Below are positions 1-7,011 of a stretch of DNA of 64,000 bases, in pieces. Positions within the stretch are counted from its first letter, which is position 1. Every line of letters begins with the position of its first letter. The notes under the pieces are model-generated. The model did no database searches, was not told the DNA's origin, and saw only the letters and a list, made by a program, of their open reading frames with translations. Source of the DNA: Nostoc sp. S13 (GTDB lineage: Bacteria; Cyanobacteriota; Cyanobacteriia; Cyanobacteriales; Nostocaceae); contig NZ_JAQYWQ010000012.1 in the NCBI RefSeq assembly GCF_029379315.1, forward strand, positions 1 through 64,000, read 5' to 3'. The translations under genes were made by a program, and so were the position numbers.

Positions 1-413
1 TCGACCCTGGCAATGAATTTGCGATCGCCGCCTTGGTGCAACTGCTGCAATCAACAACTGTGAATGACTTCATCCGTGACCGGGCAGCAGATAGCTTAGG
101 GGAAATCGGCACTGGCAATGAATTTGCGATCGCCGCCTTGGTGCAACTGCTGCAATCAACTACTGTGTCTGACTTCACCCGTAGGCTGGCAGCAGATAGC
201 TTAGGGAAAATTATACAGAATAATCAGGATCGCTTTGAGGTAGTCAAAGCTTTAAGGGGTTATTGGCGATTGAATGGTAAATTCTACAATTTAGCCTGGA
301 AATGCGCCCAGAATATGCCTTACTCCGATTTCTATCAAGCTTGGCATCAGCATAATGTTGCTACTCGTGCGATGCAAAGCTTAAAGAAAATCCTCTTCAC
401 AAGAATAATTTAA
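1..413 (+). CDS. HEAT-repeat protein, C-terminal end (partial)
   Basis: The frame is open from the window edge, so the true start lies upstream. Two near-identical repeats are visible, each ending in AADSLG and containing AIAALVQLLQS, which is the PBS-lyase/HEAT helical repeat pattern. After them comes a tail with YWRLNGKFYNLAW and YSDFYQAWHQHN. That tail resembles the C-terminus of large cyanobacterial NACHT or STAND proteins with HEAT repeats, so this is probably the end of such a regulator or defence ATPase. No ATPase domain is inside the window, so the link is inferred. The two repeats are also nearly identical as DNA, including a GCGATCGC in each, which suggests recent repeat expansion. 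Confidence 0.7.
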   Translation, partial: DPGNEFAIAALVQLLQSTTVNDFIRDRAADSLGEIGTGNEFAIAALVQLLQSTTVSDFTRRLAADSLGKIIQNNQDRFEVVKALRGYWRLNGKFYNLAWKCAQNMPYSDFYQAWHQHNVATRAMQSLKKILFTRII

Positions 414-635
414 GTACTTTTGCAGCAGCGACGTTACAAATAAAGTTGCCGTGATAACAACAGGTTGTCCACTCGTCACAAAGACAGACGCAAACTTTAC
501 GAATATTTGTCTGTTAGCAACAACAGCTTAAGCATTAATTATAAATGGATACTTATTTGCTGCGATCGCAGCGATCGCGTACTCACCATAACAAATACTT
601 AAAATTTAAGCTAACAAATTAAGCATTAATTATAA

Positions 636-803
636 TTGGGTACTCCGATATCGTATTTGGGTACTTTGATATCGTATTTGGGTACTTTGATATCGTATTT
701 GGGTACTTCGATATTGAATTTGGGTACTTTGATATCGTATTTGGGTACTCCTTTGTTATATTTGGGTACTTTGATATCGTATTTGGGTACTCCTTTGTTA
801 TAA
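636..803. repeat. 21-bp tandem repeat, eight units
   Basis: Eight head-to-tail 21-bp units share the core TTTGGGTACTTTGATATCG. Units 6 and 8 carry a variant with TCCTTTGTTATA, and unit 4 has GATATTGAAT. The surrounding spacer (414-1092) holds no gene I can support. A direct repeat, TTAAGCATTAATTATAA, occurs at about 529-545 and again just before the array. The 21-bp period keeps one frame open across the array (FGYFDIV repeated) but no start codon or ribosome site serves it, so I treat it as non-coding. Confidence 0.85.
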
Positions 804-1092
804 ATCCTTGAACCTTAGTAACAATAGTTTGTTTATTTCTAGCAAATGCTTATACCTTTGTGATAAATAGTTAAGCAACGCTTATCAATATATAAGTTAT
901 CGTAACAAATGGCTTTGCTTGTTTTTTTAAGTCATGCCTTTTGCTTGTTAGCTATAATTATAAAATTATATCAATCAATGGCAGTAAACCGCGCACCAAG
1001 CGATCGCGCAATTATGGCTATTTGCTGCTTTTGTATTGCACTTGGATCATCAGAATTTAAGATCAAACCATAGTCCAGAAACGCAGGTCTGA

Positions 1093-1161
1093 CCAATAGC
1101 TACCGAAGCAATTCAAGAATTACGGAAATATCTCAATAACCCAAGTGCAGCCGATGTATAG
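1093..1161 (+). pseudogene. Antitoxin C-terminal remnant
   Basis: A short open segment after a TGA at 1090-1092 encodes about 22 residues containing EAIQELRKYLNN and ends in TAG at 1159-1161. That stop overlaps the ATG (1154) of the RelE-type toxin remnant, which is the usual antitoxin-toxin overlap. No intact upstream part is readable in the same frame, so the antitoxin appears truncated or frameshifted. The assignment rests mainly on its position. Confidence 0.4.
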
Positions 1162-1439
1162 GTTGGTTATCACTAGCAAATTTAAAAGAGCTTTCCGAAA
1201 ATTTGCTCGTCGTAATGCTGACTTGCTTTTCCAGAATAGAAGAAACTATTGCTGCTATGGAGAATGATATATTTGCAGCTAACTTGGGTACTCACAAGCT
1301 AGAGGGAAAGCTATCGGGCTTGCTTTCATGCTCTTGTGGATATGATTGTCGCATTGTTTTCTCAATGAAAACCGATGACGAAAGTGGGAAACAAGTTATT
1401 CTTTTACTAGACATTGGTACTCATGACGATGTTTATTAG
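1154..1439 (+). pseudogene. RelE/YafQ-family toxin, frameshifted
   Basis: Two frames together make one toxin of about 94 residues. From ATG 1154 the first frame reads MYRLVITSKFKRAFRKFARR and continues NADLL. The second frame continues RIEETIAAMENDIF, THKLEGKLSG, YDCRIVFSM and ends LLDIGTHDDVY. These are the order and wording of YafQ/RelE-type ribosome-dependent mRNA interferases. The break is at the TTTT run near 1226-1229: dropping one T restores the reading as RRNADLLSRIEET. Either the gene is dead from a single-base insertion or the base is a sequencing error. A 78-residue product could start at TTG 1203 but would lack the N-terminal helix. Confidence 0.75.
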
Positions 1440-1628
1440 CTCAGTACAAGTGCGATCGCCGATTTTGTAGCAACCATCTTAAAATCCTCTTATCTTCATA
1501 ACTACCCATGTAGAACGCGCCAAAAAAGTGCGTTGGCAAAGCCCACCGTAGGTATCGCTATGCTTTTAAAATTTTGTTAACCCTTCAGTTAAACTATTAC
1601 TAAAGTACCCTCAAGTTTTTAATTTATT

Positions 1629-1718
1629 ATGACTCAATCACCAGTAAAAACTCTCTATGAAACAGATTTTGCATTGTGGATTGAGCAGAGTGTCAATTTT
1701 TATTTTTTGAGAAATTAA
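1629..1718 (+). pseudogene. DUF29 protein, N-terminal stub
   Basis: ATG 1629 opens a 29-codon frame beginning MTQSPVKTLYETDFALWIEQ, the characteristic start of cyanobacterial DUF29 proteins, which are normally about 140-150 residues. After the VN that follows, the sequence departs from the family and stops at 1716-1718. The rest of the gene is missing. The break falls just before the ribosome-binding site of the next gene, suggesting a deletion or rearrangement junction near 1695. Confidence 0.6.
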
Positions 1719-1733
1719 TCCGAGGAGTTTAAG

Positions 1734-2339
1734 GTGACAAAAAACAGCAGCAATAATACTAAGATTAATGCTATACGACTGAATGTCCAAGACTATAGTA
1801 AAATCGGGACTTCCAACGGCATCACTAACGGGGGCAATTTAAGTATCTCTACTGGTAATGTTAGCTTAAATAATGACGGGCAAATTAACACTGGGAGCAA
1901 TAATTTGGGAGCAGCAGGTGAGATAACTATTACAACCAATAGCCTTTTCATAAGAGACGGTGCCACCCTCAACGTCAATTCTGGGTCAATCAGCGATGGT
2001 TTAGCAGGTAACATCAGTCTCAAAGTCGATGATCTTCTTTTATTGCGACTAGTACCCAAACCAAGCGCGATCAATGATGATAGCAATAATTCCGCAGCAG
2101 GAGGCAACATAGCTATCAACGTCCCAAATGGTTTTATAGTCGCACTACCCGCCGAACTAAGCGCGATCGCTGCTGGTAATATTAATTCAGGAGCAGCAGG
2201 CAGTATAACTGTTACAGCTAGTAGCATTTTCCTGACAACAGTACCCGAACCAAGTGCGATCGCTGGTATTATACTTGCTGTTAGTCTGGCTTGGCTGGCG
2301 AAGAAAAAGCAAGCAGCATTTCCCAAAGCAAAGGTATAA
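1734..2339 (+). CDS. Haemagglutinin-like repeat protein with PEP-CTERM tail
   Basis: The GTG start follows a clear GAGGAG Shine-Dalgarno at about 1722. The body is Asn/Gly/Ser-rich with repeats such as GGNLSIST, AGEITITTNSLFIRDGA and AGNISLKVDD. These are typical of beta-helical TPS-type filamentous haemagglutinin proteins of cyanobacteria. The end is VPEPSAIAG, a hydrophobic segment, then basic AKKKQ, which is a PEP-CTERM sorting signal. No signal peptide is visible at the N-terminus, so export of this form is doubtful. It looks like a chimera of a haemagglutinin fragment and a PEP-CTERM end, possibly a remnant, and its function is unknown. Confidence 0.6.
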   Translation: MTKNSSNNTKINAIRLNVQDYSKIGTSNGITNGGNLSISTGNVSLNNDGQINTGSNNLGAAGEITITTNSLFIRDGATLNVNSGSISDGLAGNISLKVDDLLLLRLVPKPSAINDDSNNSAAGGNIAINVPNGFIVALPAELSAIAAGNINSGAAGSITVTASSIFLTTVPEPSAIAGIILAVSLAWLAKKKQAAFPKAKV

Positions 2340-2379
2340 TTACGTCTTAGAATAAATTTGCTAAATACTTTAAATACGA

Positions 2380-2416
2380 AGCCCGCTCAGACTTCTCTCT
2401 GCGCGGGCTAATTATT
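2380..2416 (+). terminator. Rho-independent terminator
   Basis: AGCCCGC (2380-2386) can pair with GCGGGCT (2403-2409) around a 16-base loop, followed by AATTATTTTAT. It lies 40 bases after the stop of the haemagglutinin-like gene and 70 bases from the end of the convergent DUF427 gene, so it could serve both. Confidence 0.65.
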
Positions 2417-2482
2417 TTATAGGCGATTAGCCAGACATAATATTAATGTCCCTGAAACTAAAATACTTCCAGGAACCCTTTA

Positions 2483-2767
2483 TTAAGCCTCAACTTTTAC
2501 ACCCTTCCAGAAGGCCACATAACCTTCAATATTCTTAGCCTTCTCCTTGGCGCTGGGATAGTACCAAGCAGCGTCTTTATTGATTTGCCCATCAACATCA
2601 ATGCTATAGTAGCTGGCGACACCTTTCCAAGGACAAGTGGTGTGAGTGTTAGTTTCTGTGAAGTACTGCTTGTTAATGGTGTCAACAGGGAAATAATGGT
2701 TGCCTTCCACAACTACGGTATTATCACTCTCGGCTAAAACTGCTCCATTCCAAATTGCTTTCGGCAT
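2483..2767 (-). CDS. DUF427 domain protein
   Basis: A 94-residue protein starting MPKAIWNGAVLAESDNT. Conserved DUF427 features follow in order: VVVEGNHYFP, then CPWKGVASYYS, and near the end AWYYPSAKEKAKNIEGYVAFW. I chose ATG 2767 because the family begins at this point. The longer upstream frame runs through an interspersed repeat at about 2856-2902 and looks non-coding. The biochemical role of DUF427 is not established. The protein is single-domain and of normal family length, and it ends next to a shared terminator. Confidence 0.85.
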   Translation of the reverse strand: MPKAIWNGAVLAESDNTVVVEGNHYFPVDTINKQYFTETNTHTTCPWKGVASYYSIDVDGQINKDAAWYYPSAKEKAKNIEGYVAFWKGVKVEA

Positions 2768-2934
2768 AAATGACTTTGGCTCTAAACTATACACATAACA
2801 TTTTGACACTATCAGCTTATTTGTAGTGAATTTATGCAACCTGTGACGCTGACGGGTGTTGTGAGTGCGATACCTGCGGTGGGCTGCGCCAACGCTACCA
2901 TCTATCAAAAATATTAATTACAATCACTTTTATT

Positions 2935-3486
2935 TATGTATTTAAGAAATAAAAACATTTGCTTTTATCAGAAATACTTTCTAGTATATTGGTATGCAAA
3001 CTTAATTATCCAAAAAAAGTTGAATTTTGGTTTATAGTCTCAAGCAAAAAATATCTAGAAGAGAATACGACAATTACATATATGTAAGCGATCGCGTCTA
3101 ATATAAATGCTTGTCACCAAAGGATTTTATCTAACGTCCCTTTACCTTTTCTGAGTGATTATTTACTTGCCAAATATTCTCCGAATTCCCCATTTATTAT
3201 ATTTGGTTTAATTTGACTCAGCCGTTTGTTTAATTAACAAATAAAGCGATAAGTTGAAGAAGAATACATTCGTCACAATACATTCGTCAGAATGCAATCA
3301 GTGGGGGATTCAGACCCGCAACTTTCTTGTTGACCACCAAATTTTCTTGTTTTGTGGGGGTGCAAAAACGCCGTTTACTCATCCACCAGTCGCACAAAAT
3401 ACCCAAGTGAATTCTGGCGACTGGCACCTTTATTCTGTTTGATAAACTGAGTGGAGGATATTGAGATTTATAAAACAGTGGACTCT
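2935..3486. other. Gene-free spacer
   Basis: AT-rich spacer without a gene I can support. A possible 62-codon frame at 3254-3442 has no recognisable motif or ribosome site. One HIP1-like GCGATCGC occurs near 3089. Confidence 0.5.
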
Positions 3487-3490
3487 CTTA

Positions 3491-3768
3491 GAGGATGTTT
3501 GAAAAGTCCTATTGTAGGTATCAAAACGTTCTCGAACCTCCTAAATCCACGCCACGTGCAACAAGAGTGGCTCGCCGACGGCAGTTGCTTCTCCCAAGGG
3601 GAGACGCTACGCGAACAAGCCGGGAAACCCGTCCAACGCACTGCCTCCCCAACGCAGTGGCTCCCCTTAAAAAGGGGGACTTTGATTCCGGTTCCGCCCT
3701 TAAAAAGGGGGGTTAGGGGGGATCAATAAGTGCTTAAAATCACAGCCAACTACTTTTCAAACAACCTC
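3491..3768. mobile_element. 278-bp MITE-like element with 17-bp inverted repeats
   Basis: The left end GAGGATGTTTGAAAAGT (3491-3507) and the right end ACTTTTCAAACAACCTC (3752-3768) are inverted repeats matching at 16 of 17 positions. TTA flanks both sides (3488-3490 and 3769-3771), consistent with a 3-bp target duplication. There is no transposase inside. The interior carries GC-rich interspersed repeats typical of Nostoc, including two copies of CCCTTAAAAAGGGGG. TNA-type 3-bp duplications occur in some IS5-family groups, so a parent IS of that type is a guess. Confidence 0.75.
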
Positions 3769-3801
3769 TTAGTAGACTTCGTTATAGTTGAGGATAACTC
3801 T

Positions 3802-4029
3802 ATGAAACTTACAAACTTGATAAATTCTGCACATATTGTTCCTTGGATTAATTCTATCCCTAAAATTATTAGCCTTTATACAGCTAAAAATAACAATAGT
3901 GCCGCATCGATAAATACAGCCGTCAACTCTGACGTTTTACCTAGTCATTCCACGAATGTTAATTACCTCAAACCCTTTGATACTGCTTTTATTGCTTATC
4001 AGATGATGGGTCTTGGTAATTTTGAATAA
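3802..4029 (+). CDS. Hypothetical protein, 75 residues
   Basis: ATG 3802 follows GAGGATAA and opens a frame beginning MKLTNLINSAHIVPWINS. Its end is FIAYQMMGLGNFE. I do not recognise a family. There is no transmembrane segment or cofactor motif, and the middle is rich in Asn, Ser and Ala. An earlier GTG at 3730 in the same frame lies inside the right end of the inverted-repeat element, so the ATG is preferred. It may be a small real gene or chance. Confidence 0.35.
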   Translation: MKLTNLINSAHIVPWINSIPKIISLYTAKNNNSAASINTAVNSDVLPSHSTNVNYLKPFDTAFIAYQMMGLGNFE

Positions 4030-4120
4030 TCTAAGTTACCTCTGTGCTTTTGAGTTGTAAATTAGATCAATCGCCTGACCAGAAATAAAAAGGTACAGAG
4101 CACCTCTGTTACAAAGTTCT

Positions 4121-4170
4121 GATGCCTGCGGTGGTCACTTCGACTTGGCTCAGTGACCACCGTAGGCATC
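4121..4170. repeat. Interspersed palindrome, 19-bp stem
   Basis: GATGCCTGCGGTGGTCACT (4121-4139) pairs with the sequence at 4152-4170 with one mismatch, leaving a 12-base loop, TCGACTTGGCTC. Part of this unit (GACTTGGCTCAGTGACC then CGTAG-CAT) recurs inside the coding repeats of the subtilase gene near 38 kb. It sits about 90 bases past the stop of the lytic transglycosylase gene. Confidence 0.8.
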
Positions 4171-4260
4171 GCCTGATCTTGACTTTTATAAGACAAAAGG
4201 AAGGGAAGACAGGGGACAAGGGGAAAAAAGAACTCATACCCCTTGTCCTCTTGTTTAAGA

Positions 4261-6456
4261 TTATCGCATCGGTAGTTGTGGGTGTTGAACAGCATATTTT
4301 GCTACAATGCCAGAAATCTCAGGGTTGTAAAGCCTCAGATAATTCCAATAGTTACCAAATACTTGCCGCACATAATTTTTAGTTTCATCAAAGGGAATTT
4401 CTTCAACAAACTCATCTGGATCTTGTGTAGTTTGAGTTTGCAGCCATTTGGAGACATTGCCGGGGCCAGCATTGTAACTGGCGATCGCTAACAGCGAGTT
4501 ATTGTTATATTGCTGATGGGTATGATCCAAATACCATGTACCCAGCATGATGTTATCGTTGGGATTTTCTAAGTTTATGGTTTTGATATCCACCTTGATT
4601 TGTGGGGCAATCCATTGAGCTGTACTCGGCAACAGCTGCATTAAACCAGTAGCGTTAGCAACGGATTTGATTTTTGGCTCAAACCTTGATTCCTGACGTA
4701 TTAAGGCAGTGACTAAGAGAGGATTGAGTTTACGCTCAGTAGACCACTTTTCAATCTCCCGAAGATAGGGAAATGGATAACGGGCTTGCCAGTAGGTGAT
4801 CTGTTTGCTCAGAGTCTGATATTGGGCAAGTTCAGCTGGTATTTCCCGGTCTTCTAATTTAGAAATTTTGTCAATTCCAATGAGATTTTCTCCCTTAGCC
4901 TGTCGCATCAACCCTTCAGTAAATTGCTCTGCTACCGTTGGCTGAATTTTGTTTTGAAATTCTGTTTGCCATTGTAACCAAGCATCGCGGTCTTGACCCA
5001 GCAGATATAATTCTTTGAAAGTCTCAGAACCAGCAGGCGGTAATGGACGCTGGGGTGTGATTACTTCGGGGTTGATCACGCGCACGTTGTTAAAGTTGCC
5101 AACATTTAGCCCCAGCATCGTTGCGGCTCGCCATGCATAGTAAGAGTAGGGAAACTGGCTAATCACATACTCATAAGCAGTTTGAGATTGCTGCTGTTTC
5201 CCTAACAAAGCTGCCCATTTTCCTACCCAAAAGCCTGCTCTCGGAGCCAAAATACTGTTGGGATTATTGGTGACAATTGGTTCTGCCCATTGCCAAGCAC
5301 CGACGTAATCTTTAGCTTTAGCTTTATCTTGGGCGATTTTCCAGCGATACTCTGCCGCCTCATCAGAATTGCCGTATTTGGCTATGAGTAATTGCCACGC
5401 TTGGCTAGCTGACTTTTGATCTTTGAGGGCTTGGAAAGTTTTGGCTTTTTGTGCCAGTGCAGTACCAGTTTGTTTCGGAAATTTACTAATTACCTGCTGA
5501 AGATAGGGTAAGCCGTCTTTAGGTGTTTTTGCCATTTCTGCTAAACGCAGTAGAGCATTCCCAGTGTCTTCGCTATTTGGAAATTGCTGCACTAGTTGTT
5601 TATAGGTGGCGATCGCTTTTTCTTTATCTTGGCCTCCTACCTGTAACCCTCGTGCGGTACGGTAGAGGTTGCGCGATGTTTTAGGTGCTTTGGCATAAGG
5701 ATTCGCCGCTTTCAGAAATTGATTATTTTCCCAATAGCTTGTACCAATTAGTTCCCAGTCTTCGGGTTTCAGGGTAGGTTGTTTTACTAACTGATCCAAA
5801 ACGCCCACTATGCCTGGTTGATCATAGGCATATTTAGCCAAAATCAACTGTAATTGTGGCTGATTGGGATTTTCTTGCAAGCGTTTGCGGATAATTTCCC
5901 AAGTCAGAGGATTGGCAGGAAATTGAGCGATCGCAGTTTCTTGTTGCTTCGGTTGGGCAATCAGATATAGCGCTTTCACTGTCGCCGCTTCTTTGGGATA
6001 CTGTTTCAGCACACTTCGCCTAAGATCCGAGGCTTTGCCGTCTTCGCCGAGGATATCCTCTGCCTGCGCCTGTTTCAGCAAAACGTAGGGCGCGAGAATG
6101 GAATAGTCTTTCTCTAATCCGTCCAGTAAAACCAGCGCTTTTTTTGCTTGGGTTCTTTCAATGTAATCACTCGCTAAAAGATAACGAGCGCGATTTCGGT
6201 CTGGCGATCGCGACTGCCCAGCAATTTCTGCTAGTTTTGCCGCCCGTTCTGGCAGTGATTGTGATATCAGTGGAAAGACGGCAGATTGGGCAATGCTACC
6301 CTCTGATGTTGGCTGTGCTTGATTCTGACTCAGTTTGAGCCATTTCCCCAAAGATTTGCCAATTTGAGGTGCTGATACCATTGCCCCAGCTAAAAAGGCA
6401 AACAGTGCTGCACCCGCAATTATCGAAATTTGCTTTTTCTGTAGTTTCTTCAGCAT
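4261..6456 (-). CDS. Slt-type soluble lytic murein transglycosylase with TPR-like superhelix
   Basis: This 731-residue envelope enzyme should cleave peptidoglycan between MurNAc and GlcNAc, forming 1,6-anhydro ends. A basic N-terminus and hydrophobic segment (residues about 10-30, IIAGAALFAFLAGAMV) anchor or export it. Residues about 60-520 form an alpha-superhelix with TPR-like pairs such as ALLRLAEMAKTPKDGLPYL. The SLT domain spans about 570-715, with catalytic Glu589 in LIRQESRF, then ATGLMQLLPSTA and IASYNAGPGNVSKW. The length fits cyanobacterial Slt70-like proteins. It is a single gene with no close partner. Confidence 0.92.
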   Translation of the reverse strand: MLKKLQKKQISIIAGAALFAFLAGAMVSAPQIGKSLGKWLKLSQNQAQPTSEGSIAQSAVFPLISQSLPERAAKLAEIAGQSRSPDRNRARYLLASDYIERTQAKKALVLLDGLEKDYSILAPYVLLKQAQAEDILGEDGKASDLRRSVLKQYPKEAATVKALYLIAQPKQQETAIAQFPANPLTWEIIRKRLQENPNQPQLQLILAKYAYDQPGIVGVLDQLVKQPTLKPEDWELIGTSYWENNQFLKAANPYAKAPKTSRNLYRTARGLQVGGQDKEKAIATYKQLVQQFPNSEDTGNALLRLAEMAKTPKDGLPYLQQVISKFPKQTGTALAQKAKTFQALKDQKSASQAWQLLIAKYGNSDEAAEYRWKIAQDKAKAKDYVGAWQWAEPIVTNNPNSILAPRAGFWVGKWAALLGKQQQSQTAYEYVISQFPYSYYAWRAATMLGLNVGNFNNVRVINPEVITPQRPLPPAGSETFKELYLLGQDRDAWLQWQTEFQNKIQPTVAEQFTEGLMRQAKGENLIGIDKISKLEDREIPAELAQYQTLSKQITYWQARYPFPYLREIEKWSTERKLNPLLVTALIRQESRFEPKIKSVANATGLMQLLPSTAQWIAPQIKVDIKTINLENPNDNIMLGTWYLDHTHQQYNNNSLLAIASYNAGPGNVSKWLQTQTTQDPDEFVEEIPFDETKNYVRQVFGNYWNYLRLYNPEISGIVAKYAVQHPQLPMR

Positions 6457-6784
6457 GAATACCCGCTGAAAAGTTCCGGTGAATTTCTTGAAACTCTAGC
6501 ACTCCTAACCATCAGTGTTACCAATTTTTAATTTTAGATTTTTAATTTTATGTAGAAAAATCCTAATTTTCAATCCTATGTTTAGCAGTATTGAGTAATT
6601 AGCACATATTAGATACTATTACATCTATCTTTGGTATATTATAACGGTTTGATGCTGCCTACCAACTTGAGTCACGACCAGAGATGTCGTAACGTGGTTG
6701 AATACCCTGATTGGACTTGAGACTTCTTTATCTATATTGCCCTGCGTAACCAATTCTCCATAAAATCACATGATATCTGTCTTT
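6457..6784. other. Gene-free spacer upstream of the transglycosylase gene
   Basis: Low-complexity AT-rich stretch (TTTTTAATTTTAGATTTTTAATTTT near 6523) likely containing the promoter of the minus-strand transglycosylase gene. I can assign no specific site. Confidence 0.4.
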
Positions 6785-6978
6785 GCGATCGCCGATATAG
6801 CAAATGGAGTCGCCAAAATAGCAAATGCGAACGCCAAAATAACAAATGCGTCGGCGTAGCTAGCTGTAGGCATCGCCAAAATAGCAAATGCGATCGCCGA
6901 AATAGCAAATGCGTAGGCGTAGCTAGCCGTAGGCATCGCCGAAATAACAAATGAGGTCGCCAAAATAACAAATGCGAT
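6785..6978. repeat. 21-bp tandem repeat family with nested 21-bp insert
   Basis: Units of 21 bp with the core CGCCAAAATAGCAAATGCG are repeated about seven times. Twice the array is interrupted by a nested segment of the form GGCGTAGCTAGC then GTAGGCATCGCC. The same core on the opposite strand and a similar nested segment occur at 21660-21781, so both arrays belong to one dispersed family. Frames through the array are open because the unit is a multiple of three. I do not regard them as genes. Confidence 0.85.
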
Positions 6979-7011
6979 TATTAGCCTGGTTAAGACATAA
7001 ATTGTGCTTAC

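Noticed and set aside
636-803. CRISPR-like array
   Set aside because: The units are contiguous 21-bp tandem repeats with no unique spacers and no cas genes.
1793-2326. 177-codon minus-strand frame
   Set aside because: It is antisense to the haemagglutinin-like gene, shows low-complexity Leu/Pro/Ala composition, and has no ribosome site.
3254-3442. 62-codon plus-strand frame
   Set aside because: No motif, no ribosome site, and the sequence looks like spacer with repeated ATTCGTCA.
6732-6971. Minus-strand frames through the 21-bp array
   Set aside because: The repeat unit is a multiple of three, so open frames arise automatically; the products are simple HLLFWR-type repeats.
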